A stretch of DNA of 38,770 bases from the NCBI GenBank assembly GCA_900752065.1, contig CAADTT010000065.1, positions 1 to 38,770 of the forward strand, read 5' to 3'. Under the pieces are notes generated by a model. It ran no database searches. It had not been told where the DNA came from and saw only the letters and a program-made list of their open reading frames with translations. The first letter of the stretch is position 1; each line of letters begins with the position of its first letter. A program made the translations under genes and the position numbers. The DNA comes from Lachnospiraceae bacterium (GTDB lineage: Bacteria > Bacillota > Clostridia > Lachnospirales > Lachnospiraceae). Of this stretch, positions 30,034 to 38,659 are shown in pieces.

Positions 30034-32711
30034 ACTGACTCCTCCTTTTTTCTCGCTGAAAAATATCCAATCCCTACTACGCCAAGGATCAGCAATATCA
30101 CAAAGATCATCGTATTTCCCAGATCTGTATAAGCACGCATTCGGTCCAGAGTGATCCAGTACGGATCTCCGGTAAAATCTCCCAAAGGCTCTGACCATAT
30201 CTGCACACCCTCCAGACAATCCTTTTTTGCCGTCAGATAGTGCATATACGCCATAACCCCATAGCTGCACGGGACAGCAAGGAGCATCCAAACCGCCCGC
30301 ATCATCCCCTCCTTCACCGTCATAAGCCGGAAAAAGGTATGTTCCATGCCAAGCTGCTTCAGCAGCCGGTAGTCCCTCTCCCTGTGCTGATTCTGTATCT
30401 GATGGAAGTGAACCTGCAGCAAAAGGAAAATAAATAAAATAACCGTGAACAGGATGCCGTAAATGCAGGATTTCCTTATATATGCATTTCTTGCCTCCTG
30501 AATTTCCTCCATATTTGACCAGTAACCAATCCCGTTTTCCTCAAAAATGGACGCCAGGCGCTTCTGTGTCGATTCAAAGGACTGGTTTTTGTTTAAATCA
30601 ACCGAAATCCTGTTGCTTTTTATTTCCTGCCCATCCGCCTGCGCGACGCGCTCCGCCAGCTTTTCCGACCCAAAAATCCCATAAGGGACATCATGCAATC
30701 CCCGCTTGCTGATCCAGGCGATGGAAGGGTTTCTGATAACGGCTCCCACCTTTACCGGGGTATATCCCGGCAAGTCCACATGATCCACCGTCTCTTCCGG
30801 CAATCCCGGAAGCTCCAGATGGTCGATCAGCTTCAGGGGAACCGACATCGAACGCTCCGCACCTACAATCTCCACCTCATCCCCGCAATGGATCGTCGTC
30901 TCAGAAAGCTTTCCATTATCACCGGTAAAAGAAATATCAAAATCCTGCAGCATCAAAATGATTTCCTTTCCTTCACGGAAAGCATTTTCGTCCAACTGCT
31001 TACATTCTTCCGGATACCCCTTTTTTAATTCCTCCAATATTCTTTCACTATCCTCATAATACTGAAACATGACCGGCGCCACGATGCTGAGTGTGTCGTT
31101 TTCATATCCTTTTTTCAGCGCCTGTTCAATCGGGCTGTCTTTTTTATTTTCCCATTGAAGGATGTGTGTCTGATCCCATACCTGCCGTTTGGTTTTCTCA
31201 ATCCCGATCAGAGACGCTATCTCTCCCACGGTAACTTCATCAATCCCATGATACATATCATAAAGGTCGCCTGTTGCCCCGCCATAACCATCTTTTAAAT
31301 CCCTGTCTCCTCGTATCTGTTCTATTGTTATGCAGTCGTGGGCTTCAAAATCGTACGGGAACCATATTTTCTGCTGCTGATACTCTGCCCCTGTCTGGTA
31401 GGTCCGGTTCAGGCAGAGGATCAACAGGAAGCAAACGGCGAAAGAAAACACAATAGATGCGGCATTTTGATACGGGTGCAGCTTCCTCTGCCGCCGCAGA
31501 AAGATTTTTGCCACATTCCTCTTTTTTTTCGAATCCCTTCTCAGCCGTTTCACCTGACGCTTCGTTACCTCTTCCGTGTTTCTCTCAAGCCTCTGATCCC
31601 TGCTGCCAAGCCATGCGCACAGTATGGAAAACAGGATTACTCCCAATGCTGCTCCCAACTGCCTGAAAAATTCCTCCGGATGGAATACAAAGAAATAGGG
31701 AATCTTTAAATTTACCGATACTCCATAACAGATCAGCGCCCCCGCAAGATAGGGAAGTATCATAGCCGCCAGCGCGCAGGGAAAGGTTCCGGACACCGTT
31801 TCCGTCAGGATCATCATCCGGATCTGCGCCTGATTCGCACCGGTACAGCGAAGCTGATAATACCATTTCCTTCTCTGGGACACATAGGACATCATCAGAT
31901 ACCCCACTGCCAGCGCGCCTATGAAGATCAGAATAAATTCCACCGCCTGAAACATCTCTCTGGATCCCCAGATCCTGTTTTCATACACATAGCTGTTATA
32001 CATCCGCATAAATCCCGGCTTCATAAATGCAGTGGTAAATTCCTCCATATTCAGATCTTCATAGTTTCTGTCAAGCTGGTAAAAATACGTGACATAAAGC
32101 GGCTCACACACCGTCTTCATCTCCTCCTCTGTCACAATGCCATTTGGCAGATAATATCCTCCCAGATGCTTCCAGTTTTCCGCAAAGCTCTTTACGGTTC
32201 CCACAAGACGGAACTCCTTTTCAAAAATCCCCTCTTCCTTTTGGACCGCCACCCGTATCGACTGCCCCAGATCATAGCTGTATCCCAGCACGGAAAGAGA
32301 TGACAGGTCCATTGCGATCTCATCCTCCGCCTCCGGAAATCTCCCTTCATAGAGAGAAATATTTCCAAACTCACGCACGGAATTATCCACTGTTCCCAGA
32401 CTCACGCCGCTTTTTTCGTTCTTTTTATCCAGCAGCATCTCCCCCGTCCTGCAGACGCCCGACGCAGCAAGATAAGGATGTGAGATCTCCGAAAACAGCA
32501 CCCCCGGATCCTGGTAATCTTTTACGGCAGAAAGCACCCAGTCCCCATAATTCTGGTAATTCGTCTCCATCAGATACCTGTCCATAATGTTTTGAAACAT
32601 CGTAATAGAAGACATAAACAGCACGGCAATAAATGTAACGACTGAAACATATCTCATTTCCTTTTTTCTTCTTTTTAATCCCTTTCTGACCATTTTTAGA
32701 AATATGCTCAC
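30030..32711 (-). CDS. FtsX-family ABC permease
   Basis: This 893-residue membrane protein has a first helix (about 22-42), a large extracytoplasmic domain (about 45-255), a block of helices (about 260-375), a cytoplasmic Arg/Lys-rich linker, a second helix (about 420-440), a second large external domain (about 445-750) and three final helices. This is the two-unit FtsX layout of MacB/YxdM/BceB-like exporters and mechanotransmission permeases. Adjacent kinase and regulator genes suggest a role in resistance to, or sensing of, cell-envelope-active peptides. The length is greater than BceB (about 650). The GTG start at 32709-32711 follows a G-rich site; an ATG six codons later is an alternative. 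Confidence 0.9.
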   Translation of the reverse strand: MSIFLKMVRKGLKRRKKEMRYVSVVTFIAVLFMSSITMFQNIMDRYLMETNYQNYGDWVLSAVKDYQDPGVLFSEISHPYLAASGVCRTGEMLLDKKNEKSGVSLGTVDNSVREFGNISLYEGRFPEAEDEIAMDLSSLSVLGYSYDLGQSIRVAVQKEEGIFEKEFRLVGTVKSFAENWKHLGGYYLPNGIVTEEEMKTVCEPLYVTYFYQLDRNYEDLNMEEFTTAFMKPGFMRMYNSYVYENRIWGSREMFQAVEFILIFIGALAVGYLMMSYVSQRRKWYYQLRCTGANQAQIRMMILTETVSGTFPCALAAMILPYLAGALICYGVSVNLKIPYFFVFHPEEFFRQLGAALGVILFSILCAWLGSRDQRLERNTEEVTKRQVKRLRRDSKKKRNVAKIFLRRQRKLHPYQNAASIVFSFAVCFLLILCLNRTYQTGAEYQQQKIWFPYDFEAHDCITIEQIRGDRDLKDGYGGATGDLYDMYHGIDEVTVGEIASLIGIEKTKRQVWDQTHILQWENKKDSPIEQALKKGYENDTLSIVAPVMFQYYEDSERILEELKKGYPEECKQLDENAFREGKEIILMLQDFDISFTGDNGKLSETTIHCGDEVEIVGAERSMSVPLKLIDHLELPGLPEETVDHVDLPGYTPVKVGAVIRNPSIAWISKRGLHDVPYGIFGSEKLAERVAQADGQEIKSNRISVDLNKNQSFESTQKRLASIFEENGIGYWSNMEEIQEARNAYIRKSCIYGILFTVILFIFLLLQVHFHQIQNQHRERDYRLLKQLGMEHTFFRLMTVKEGMMRAVWMLLAVPCSYGVMAYMHYLTAKKDCLEGVQIWSEPLGDFTGDPYWITLDRMRAYTDLGNTMIFVILLILGVVGIGYFSARKKEESV

Positions 32712-32790
32712 TTTTATCCGCCCCCCTTTCTATGTCTTTAGCTTATCTCATAAACCTTACAGGAAGGTGACATCCATATTCTTTTTATCC

Positions 32791-34017
32791 TTATTTTTCC
32801 TTATTACTCTTCGTTTTCAGGGCATATACCGGAAGTATCACAACAAACACAGCGCCTCCCTCCTCATGGTTCATCACCTTAATGCTTCCAAAATGTTTTT
32901 CTATAATCAGCTTCGCCAGATTCATCCCGATCCCTGTATGGGAGCTTTTTGCCGTCTCCGGTATATAAAACCGGTCAAAAATATGAGGCAGGTCTTTTTC
33001 CGAAATTCCTTCCCCATGATCACGTATCACTATTTTTATTCCTTCCGCTGTATAGGAAAGAGAAACCATAATCTTATCTCCGCTCTTATCATGTTCCAGA
33101 CAGTTTTTCAGAAGGTTTGAAAATGCCTCCTTCAGCCATTCATCATCTCCATAATATTCTTCATATTCCTTATCCTCTTTCCCGATCATGATTCTGTCTT
33201 CCCCATCCGGAAGAGCATCCCTGCACTCTTCCAGAATACTTTCCATACAGACAGCTTCCTTACGCATCAGGATTTTTCCCGCTTCCAGACGTCCGATATC
33301 CAGAAGTCTTTTCATCAGAGCCTCTATGCTGTCCAGATAATAAAAGCACTGCATGATCTTCTCCCGCTGCTCGCCCTCCTCCTTTTCCAAAACCAGATCC
33401 ATAGAAAGAGAAATACAGCTCAAAGGCGTTTTGATCTGATGGGCAATATTCTCGATAAACGCCTGTGTGCGCTTATTTTTTTCAACCAGATAACGCTCCT
33501 TTGCATGAAGCGTCTCCAATACCTTTGAGATCTCCGTTACCAACACGTTTCCGCAAAATCTGTATTTTTCTGTTTCCAGCTCTCCCTTTTGCTCCTTTGC
33601 CCTGCGAATGTCCTGAATCAGTCTCTGTTCCTCTTCCCGGTTTTTCTTCCCAAGATACAGGAACAGACAGAAGAGGCTCGCCGCCACTGCTGCCTGGATC
33701 AAAAAAGATATGAGGTAAATCTGCTCCCATCCGGTATTCTGATACAGATAATAAGCTCCCTCTCCCGTATAGCCGAGAGCTACCATCGCCTGTTTTCCTT
33801 TCTCCGCATCCTCTCTGCCAGCATTTTCCCCAAACATGTACGGCACGATCTCTTCGCATATCCTGGGGCTTTTCTCATAGATTTTTCCGATCACCTTCTG
33901 CTGCTCCGCCACAAATAAGTTTCTTGTCACCAAATGGGTAAAAATCTCTGTTCCTGCCAGCAAAAGCATCCCCAGCAGAAAAACTGCGATCCATACATTT
34001 TGTCTTCTCCCTGCCAT
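32791..34017 (-). CDS. Sensor histidine kinase of the ABC-transporter operon
   Basis: This 408-residue kinase has two membrane helices (about 8-30 and 100-123) that enclose a short external domain of about 70 residues. The cytoplasmic kinase follows: H-box FIENIAHQIKTPLS with H193, N-box FSNLLKNCLEHD, and G-boxes DHGEGISEKDLPHIFDRFY and SHTGIGMNLAKLII. The external loop is longer than in true BceS kinases (intramembrane-sensing, about 25 residues or fewer), so it could bind a ligand itself. It is encoded 11 bp after the response regulator and 79 bp before the permease, in one direction. Confidence 0.93.
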   Translation of the reverse strand: MAGRRQNVWIAVFLLGMLLLAGTEIFTHLVTRNLFVAEQQKVIGKIYEKSPRICEEIVPYMFGENAGREDAEKGKQAMVALGYTGEGAYYLYQNTGWEQIYLISFLIQAAVAASLFCLFLYLGKKNREEEQRLIQDIRRAKEQKGELETEKYRFCGNVLVTEISKVLETLHAKERYLVEKNKRTQAFIENIAHQIKTPLSCISLSMDLVLEKEEGEQREKIMQCFYYLDSIEALMKRLLDIGRLEAGKILMRKEAVCMESILEECRDALPDGEDRIMIGKEDKEYEEYYGDDEWLKEAFSNLLKNCLEHDKSGDKIMVSLSYTAEGIKIVIRDHGEGISEKDLPHIFDRFYIPETAKSSHTGIGMNLAKLIIEKHFGSIKVMNHEEGGAVFVVILPVYALKTKSNKEK

Positions 34018-34028
34018 ATCCGACTCTC

Positions 34029-34727
34029 CTATTCCAGACTCTCCTCCACTTGTTTTGTAAAGCGATAACCCACTCCCCGGATCGTTTCGATATACTCCGG
34101 CCCTATCTTTTTTCTAAGCCTGCTCATGCTCACAGACAGCGTATTATCCTCTGCATATTTCCCGGATTCCTCCCAGATCCGTTCAAAAAGCCTCTCTCTT
34201 TTCACAATTCGCCTCGGGTTTTCCATCATTATCAACAAAAGCTGGTACTCAATTGTGCCTAACTCCAGTTCTCTCTCCTCTTTGTATGCCCGTCCCTGCA
34301 TTTTATCAATTTTAAGAGCGCCGCTCCTCTGTATTTTTACAGTATCCCTGATCTCCTGCCTGCGCAAATTTGCCTGTATCCTGGAAATCAGCTCTGCCGC
34401 CCGGAAGGGCTTGGCAATATAGTCATCCCCTCCCAGATTCAGTCCCTTCACGACAGACTCCTCGTCGTCGCAGGCCGTCAGAAAAATAATCGGCTTCAGG
34501 CTGTATTTCCGTATGCTGCGGCACAGTTCAAATCCGTCCCCGTCCGGGAGCCAGACATCCAGCAAAAACAGATCGATATCCTCTTTATTCAAAAGATACT
34601 GCATGGCATCCGAAACCCCATACGCTGCCATCGCCTTGTATCCATGCCTCTCCAGAAGTTCCCGGATACTCCTCTGTAAATACTGTTCATCCTCTATCAC
34701 TAATATCTTTTTCATTTTCTCTTCCAT
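34029..34727 (-). CDS. OmpR/PhoB-type response regulator
   Basis: This 232-residue regulator is the partner of the adjacent kinase. Receiver domain: IEDEQ acidic pair, D57 in FLLDVWLPDGDG, the Thr in FLTACDDEE and the Lys in YIAKPFRAAEL. A winged helix follows (about 135-230) with YQLLLIMMENPRRIV, ERIWEES, DNTLSVSMSRLRKKIGPEYI and TIRGVGYRF. The upstream ATG (34727) has AAAGGGC at good spacing; an ATG four codons on, beginning MKKILVIEDE, also fits. It heads the operon with kinase, permease and ATPase. No promoter could be assigned with confidence in the 108-bp gap upstream. Confidence 0.94.
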   Translation of the reverse strand: MEEKMKKILVIEDEQYLQRSIRELLERHGYKAMAAYGVSDAMQYLLNKEDIDLFLLDVWLPDGDGFELCRSIRKYSLKPIIFLTACDDEESVVKGLNLGGDDYIAKPFRAAELISRIQANLRRQEIRDTVKIQRSGALKIDKMQGRAYKEERELELGTIEYQLLLIMMENPRRIVKRERLFERIWEESGKYAEDNTLSVSMSRLRKKIGPEYIETIRGVGYRFTKQVEESLE

Positions 34728-34835
34728 TATTTTCTGCCCTTTTTCTTTCGCCAGATGATTTCTTTTCCCTGCCCCATCTACCGGAACTTAATTTCTTTCA
34801 TGCGGTTTTACAGTAAATGATTAATACTTACTCCT

Positions 34836-35468
34836 TCAACGGATCCACCAGGCTTTTGTTGAATACTCAAGAGAAAAACTGTCCTCTACAAATCTGAAAA
34901 CATCACTCCTTAACTTATGATATAAATCTTCATCGCTATCATCTATTATTTTCCTTATTTTACTTGCCATCATGCTATGGTCTATTGTCTCTAAAAGTAA
35001 ACCTCCTTCAAAAACAAATTCTTTTAGAACCTTATAGGCCCAACTTCGCTGAAAACCCATATGTATATAGTATTTATTTATGAATTCATCTCCGACAAGA
35101 ACCCTTCCCGTATAAGAAACCGGTAGATTTACGTTGCAATACAAACGATGCCCCATATGATCTTCTATTTTTATTATTTCCTCTTTTTTTTCTCTGATAC
35201 ATCTTGCATCATGATAAGTTTTTGGAGATACTGATACCCCATTAATATCTGGATAATTTCCATCCCTATTATACATATATAGATTTTGAAGAAATAACTT
35301 ATCATCCTCTATATTATATTCACACCAATATCCTCTCCAACACGCAGTACAACGCGATTGAGGTTCAAGTCCATAATCATGTGGATTAAAAACCATTGGT
35401 GCAGACATGGCAACGACAGTAAATTGTTTGTTTTTTACCTTATAAATATCTCCTATTTGTGCTGTCAT
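34836..35468 (-). CDS. Unknown 210-aa protein with Cys/Trp motif (VWA-macro module)
   Basis: I do not recognise this protein. The N-terminal part (about 1-60) is beta-rich (IGDIYKVKNKQFTVVAMSAP) and contains a striking CTACWRGYWCEY motif with three cysteines, which could bind a metal or form a redox site. The middle has several short strands (NYPDINGVSVSPKTYHD, YCNVNLPVSYTGRVLVGDEF), and the C-terminus is helical and charged. There is no signal peptide or membrane segment. It lies 59 bp downstream of the 86-residue gene, with GGAGG upstream of the ATG, and seems to be the last gene of the VWA operon. Base composition is AT-richer than its downstream neighbours, which hints at accessory DNA. 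Confidence 0.8.
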   Translation of the reverse strand: MTAQIGDIYKVKNKQFTVVAMSAPMVFNPHDYGLEPQSRCTACWRGYWCEYNIEDDKLFLQNLYMYNRDGNYPDINGVSVSPKTYHDARCIREKKEEIIKIEDHMGHRLYCNVNLPVSYTGRVLVGDEFINKYYIHMGFQRSWAYKVLKEFVFEGGLLLETIDHSMMASKIRKIIDDSDEDLYHKLRSDVFRFVEDSFSLEYSTKAWWIR

Positions 35469-35527
35469 AATTTTTCCTCCAAACCGATTTCTTCAGTTTC
35501 TCAAAGTAAAATCATTTTAACCGCTGA

Positions 35528-35788
35528 TCACTTTTTTAATTCCTTCACTTTCTGAGATGTAATCCTATTATTATCTAAAACTTTTTCAAGTCTATTATCC
35601 TCATCGAAATAGACCTGGTCACCTACATTAATATCACGATCATAAAGCATGGCATCTTCTGCCTTAATTTTCTGTTCATCACCTGACAAACTCACAAGTG
35701 TAACGATTGCCATTACTGGATCATCCGCAGCTCGTTCTTCACAGCCGAAATCCAGATCTTCATCAATTCTTTTTACGTTATAAATCAT
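35528..35788 (-). CDS. Unknown 86-aa protein (VWA-macro module)
   Basis: This small acidic protein has a probable beta-barrel pattern: PVMAIVTLVSLSGDEQKIKA, DRDINVGDQVYF, then a Lys-rich C-terminal helix. An OB- or SH3-like fold is possible but not shown. There are no cysteines in pairs, signal peptide or membrane helix. GGGAGAAG lies before the ATG. It starts 16 bp after the VWA stop on the same strand, so the two are cotranscribed, and the 210-residue gene follows. Confidence 0.72.
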   Translation of the reverse strand: MIYNVKRIDEDLDFGCEERAADDPVMAIVTLVSLSGDEQKIKAEDAMLYDRDINVGDQVYFDEDNRLEKVLDNNRITSQKVKELKK

Positions 35789-35804
35789 TTATCTTCTCCC
35801 TATT

Positions 35805-36488
35805 TTATCGGCGATTCCCTCTGTGCCGTCTATTATAATCTTTGTGGATCTCATCCGCCCAGTCATCACATTCATCAAATGCCTTCGCTGCTGTCGGTGC
35901 TGCACAGGCTCTGACTCTGGACACTGCTTTTGAAAGAACTTCATAATTTAGCTGCGTCCCTTCGCTGTCGCACTCATAGTTGACTGCTCTGTTTGCCTGG
36001 ACACCAAATCTTCCAGCCACCGCGATCGCATCAATATTTGCTCCCAAGAATAAGAACTCCCATCCATACTTATTTCTCTGGTGCTCTACCATATTCTTTA
36101 CTTTTTCGTAAGTGTATCTACGGCTGGCATTTTCCATACCATCCGTTGTAATAATAAAGATTGTTTTCTCAGGACGATCCTCTTCTCTCGCATATTTATG
36201 TACATTCCCAATATGGTGAATCGCGCCGCCTAATGCATCTAACAGTGCCGTACATCCTCTAACATAATACTGTTTATCATTCATCGGCTCGATACGATCA
36301 AGTGGAACTCTGTCATATAAAACCTCTGTCTGGTCGTCGAATAACACTGCGGAGATCAATGCCTCACCGTCTTCTTTTTTCTGCTTATTGATCAGAGAGT
36401 TGAATCCTCCGATGGTATCCGCTTCCAGTCCGCTCATGCTGCCGCTTCTGTCCAAAATAAATACTAATTCTGTTAATCCTTTTTTCAT
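35805..36488 (-). CDS. VWA-domain protein (intact MIDAS, TerY-like)
   Basis: This 227-residue cytosolic protein is a single von Willebrand factor A domain. All three metal-ion-dependent adhesion site motifs are present: D13-x-S15-x-S17 (LDRSGSMSG), T79 (RGCTALLDAL) and D115 (ITTDGMEN). It resembles the TerY-like VWA proteins of prokaryotic stress and conflict systems, which act as Mg-dependent protein-binding hubs. The C-terminus is basic (RRHRGNRR), which may help bind nucleic acid. GGAGGG precedes the ATG. The macro-domain gene is just upstream and ends in a terminator, so this gene probably heads its own operon with the 86- and 210-residue genes. A truncated paralogue is at 57-323. Confidence 0.93.
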   Translation of the reverse strand: MKKGLTELVFILDRSGSMSGLEADTIGGFNSLINKQKKEDGEALISAVLFDDQTEVLYDRVPLDRIEPMNDKQYYVRGCTALLDALGGAIHHIGNVHKYAREEDRPEKTIFIITTDGMENASRRYTYEKVKNMVEHQRNKYGWEFLFLGANIDAIAVAGRFGVQANRAVNYECDSEGTQLNYEVLSKAVSRVRACAAPTAAKAFDECDDWADEIHKDYNRRHRGNRR

Positions 36489-36564
36489 GCTGTACGCCCT
36501 CCATAATCTGTTTGATTTGTTTATCTCTTGTTTCTGAAGTCATCATACAACATCTTCTTTAAAA

Positions 36565-36589
36565 AAAGGTCGCCCCAGAGACGACCTTT
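36565..36589 (-). terminator. Terminator of the macro-domain gene
   Basis: An eight-base stem AAAGGTCG / CGACCTTT with a nine-base loop, followed by a run of T residues on the minus strand, eight bp after the stop codon. Confidence 0.85.
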
Positions 36590-36596
36590 AAATTCT

Positions 36597-37727
36597 TTAT
36601 GGAATTAAACAAGGCAGTCCGTGCTCTTCTAACTGGATATCAAGCTCGATCATGTCATAAATACGATTTTCAATAAAATATGAGAAGATAATGTCTGTCT
36701 TATCACACGGTGACAGCGCATAGCCTGCTCTGGCAAGCAGGTCTCTGGTCTGGTCCAAATTTAACTTGGCGCCCACACAGAGACACATCGCTGTAATCTT
36801 CTTCGGATGTGCATCCGGATTATTTTTAATTTTGGAAAACACCTTCTTATCGACAATCGCCCTCTTATAAACCTCCGGATAACTCATACCACGAGAATCG
36901 ATCAGATAGATCAAATATTCTGAAAAGGTATCGGAGATATGTTTCATTCTTTCCTTCAGGGCACTTTCATGTTCTTCATAGAAACCAAAAGCTTCTTCCA
37001 GTCCCGCATCATCATCTGCATCTTCCATCTGCATCATCGGAGCCATCATCATCCTGCTTTGGCAGCATTGTTCCTCCGTTTCCGCCATTCGACGACGGCT
37101 TTCACGCCTCGCCTTTCCCCTTCCGCGATTCGCAAAGTCTCTGCCCGAAGCGGACATAGAAGGCATTTCAAAGTATTCTTCCTGGCGTTTTTCTTCTACG
37201 TAATTCTGATCAATATAAGACTCCAGATCCGGATAAAGATGGCTGCCCAGAATTGTCGCTTTTCTGTCAAACACAACCAGATAAACCAGCATATCATGCC
37301 TCATAATAAAAGTATTGATTTCATCTACTGCAATCCGAAATCCTTCTTCCTTTGGGTATCCAAATCCTCCGGTGGCAATTAATGGGAATGCTATGGATTT
37401 CACCTGATGCTCTAAGGCAATCTGCAGGCTCTTTTTATAGCAGGAACGAAGCTTTTCTTCTTCCCCGCTTTGTCCATCAATAAAGAGTGGACTGACTGTA
37501 TGAATAATATACTTACAGTTCAAGTGAAAACCAGGAGTGATAAAAGCATCACCCTCTGGTACAAACCCTATTTTTTCCACTCTATATTTTAACAATTCAT
37601 CATAGCCGGCAGCCTGATAAATTGCATGATCACAACCGGTTCCAACTGCCGGATGATCATTTGCAGTATTTACAATCGCGTCTGCGTACATCCTGGTAAT
37701 GTCATTCCGTACGATCTTTAATGGCAT
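36597..37727 (-). CDS. Macro domain fused to XRE-like C-terminal domain
   Basis: This 376-residue protein joins two modules. Residues 1-165 form a macro domain, the ADP-ribose (or O-acetyl-ADP-ribose) binding and sometimes hydrolysing fold: DAIVNTAND (N20, N23), GTGCDHAIYQAAG (loop 29-41), and the phosphate loop PLIATGGFGYPKEEG (115-129). A linker of about 90 residues is rich in Arg, Met and Gln and looks disordered. Residues 258-376 form the XRE-like helical domain also found alone at 474-1040. The pairing suggests an ADP-ribose-responsive nucleic-acid-binding or regulatory protein; this is inference. GGAGTG precedes the ATG. It lies directly upstream of the intact VWA gene but has its own terminator. 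Confidence 0.92.
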   Translation of the reverse strand: MPLKIVRNDITRMYADAIVNTANDHPAVGTGCDHAIYQAAGYDELLKYRVEKIGFVPEGDAFITPGFHLNCKYIIHTVSPLFIDGQSGEEEKLRSCYKKSLQIALEHQVKSIAFPLIATGGFGYPKEEGFRIAVDEINTFIMRHDMLVYLVVFDRKATILGSHLYPDLESYIDQNYVEEKRQEEYFEMPSMSASGRDFANRGRGKARRESRRRMAETEEQCCQSRMMMAPMMQMEDADDDAGLEEAFGFYEEHESALKERMKHISDTFSEYLIYLIDSRGMSYPEVYKRAIVDKKVFSKIKNNPDAHPKKITAMCLCVGAKLNLDQTRDLLARAGYALSPCDKTDIIFSYFIENRIYDMIELDIQLEEHGLPCLIP

Positions 37728-37839
37728 TTTACATCACTCCAATTATCTTAATGTTTTCCGGACTATTTAGCTATAAACTTCAATCAGTCCTTTTGTTATT
37801 CATATCTCTCTTTTTATTCCCGCGGGCAACGAGCCAAGC

Positions 37840-37945
37840 AGCCATGCTTGCATGGATATTTGGCGACTGCCGCGAGGGTCAAATACCCCGCAGCTCTGCT
37901 GCGCTACAAGTTTGATGCCCCGTAGCTTGCTGCGGGGTATTTGAC
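37840..37945. repeat. Palindromic dispersed repeat overlapping a gene end
   Basis: The outer arms GTCAAATACCCCGCAGC (37878-37894) and their exact complement (37929-37945) enclose GC-rich inner stems. An additional palindrome-like segment with GCCATGCTTGCATGG lies to the left (about 37840-37877). A half-copy of the arm occurs at about 15915-15925. The repeat supplies the last codons and the stop of the 154-residue-frame gene on the minus strand. Confidence 0.75.
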
Positions 37946-38319
37946 TTCATATGACTTAAATTCCTATATCTCCTTCGATAATACTCCATTGTGCGGTATT
38001 CCAATATATCCTTCATATGATTTTTAAATGCTTCATTGTCTATAACTTCTTCCAGATCTTCTCTGATTGCAAGAGCATATTCTTCCTTTTCAATGAAGAA
38101 TCCTTTTCCTGAAGCCTTCAAAAATTTAATCGGCATGCTTTTTGCTTTGCTCAAATGCTGCTTATCTGTCATCGCCTTGTAATCCGCATATGTAATGTCT
38201 GCTGCAAAATCCTTCCAATTTGTTCCATTGTTAAAGAATTTCTTCCAGGCGCTTAATACATCCTCATCCGTGACAGCCAACCCAATTTTTATCGGTTTCG
38301 CAAAGTCAGATTGAGCCAT
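37879..38319 (-). CDS. Unknown 146-aa protein with repeat-encoded C-terminus
   Basis: I do not recognise this protein. It is helical and charged, with KPIKIGLAVTDEDVLSAWKK, a TNWKDFAADITYADYKAM segment and an Arg/Tyr-rich stretch (EYRTMEYYRRRYR) near the end. There is no signal peptide or membrane helix. The start at 38319 is supported by GAGGTG; the frame extends eight codons further 5'. The last 23 or so residues (from KSNTPQQ) are encoded by the palindromic repeat at 37878-37945, and the TGA lies in the repeat's outer arm, so the native C-terminus has probably been replaced by repeat insertion. It is the gene immediately upstream of the macro-domain gene and may belong to the same module. 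Confidence 0.7.
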   Translation of the reverse strand: MAQSDFAKPIKIGLAVTDEDVLSAWKKFFNNGTNWKDFAADITYADYKAMTDKQHLSKAKSMPIKFLKASGKGFFIEKEEYALAIREDLEEVIDNEAFKNHMKDILEYRTMEYYRRRYRNLSHMKSNTPQQATGHQTCSAAELRGI

Positions 38320-38659
38320 TTTTTCACCTCTTCCCGGTCGCACATCCGAAGTTATCCACTGTTCTTTTAATTAAAAATCCTCTATTTTACTTAAATTCCC
38401 TGCTATTTCTCCGAGATTCTTAAATACTTAATCCAAAATCATATCCGGCTTTTCTTTATTACATTCACGCTTAACCTGTTCCGGTATCACTCCCGGAAAA
38501 CATAGATGTTAGGATGAATGAACCTTTAAATCAAACACCCCGCTGAAGCCGCAAATGACTGCAAGCTGCTTCAAAACATCAAATCATAACACTGATATCT
38601 CCATTATACAACAAATAAGCGCTGTTTTCTTGTATTTACTACAAAATATATAAATTTTT
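38320..38659. other. Intergenic region with possible coding debris
   Basis: No intact gene was seen. On the minus strand a perfect TATAAT (38603-38608) lacks a good -35. Two short stop-bounded stretches read like protein debris: VLKQLAVICGFSGVFDL (about 38512-38565) and VIPEQVKRECNKEKPDMILD ending at a stop at 38428-38430. Both lack starts and ribosome sites, and neither could be assigned to a family. Confidence 0.35.

Noticed and set aside
29359..30291. A 310-residue version of the ABC ATPase starting upstream
   Set aside because: The extra 86 codons lie over the permease gene in another frame, carry no homology, and a GTG with a strong ribosome site gives a normal-length ATPase.
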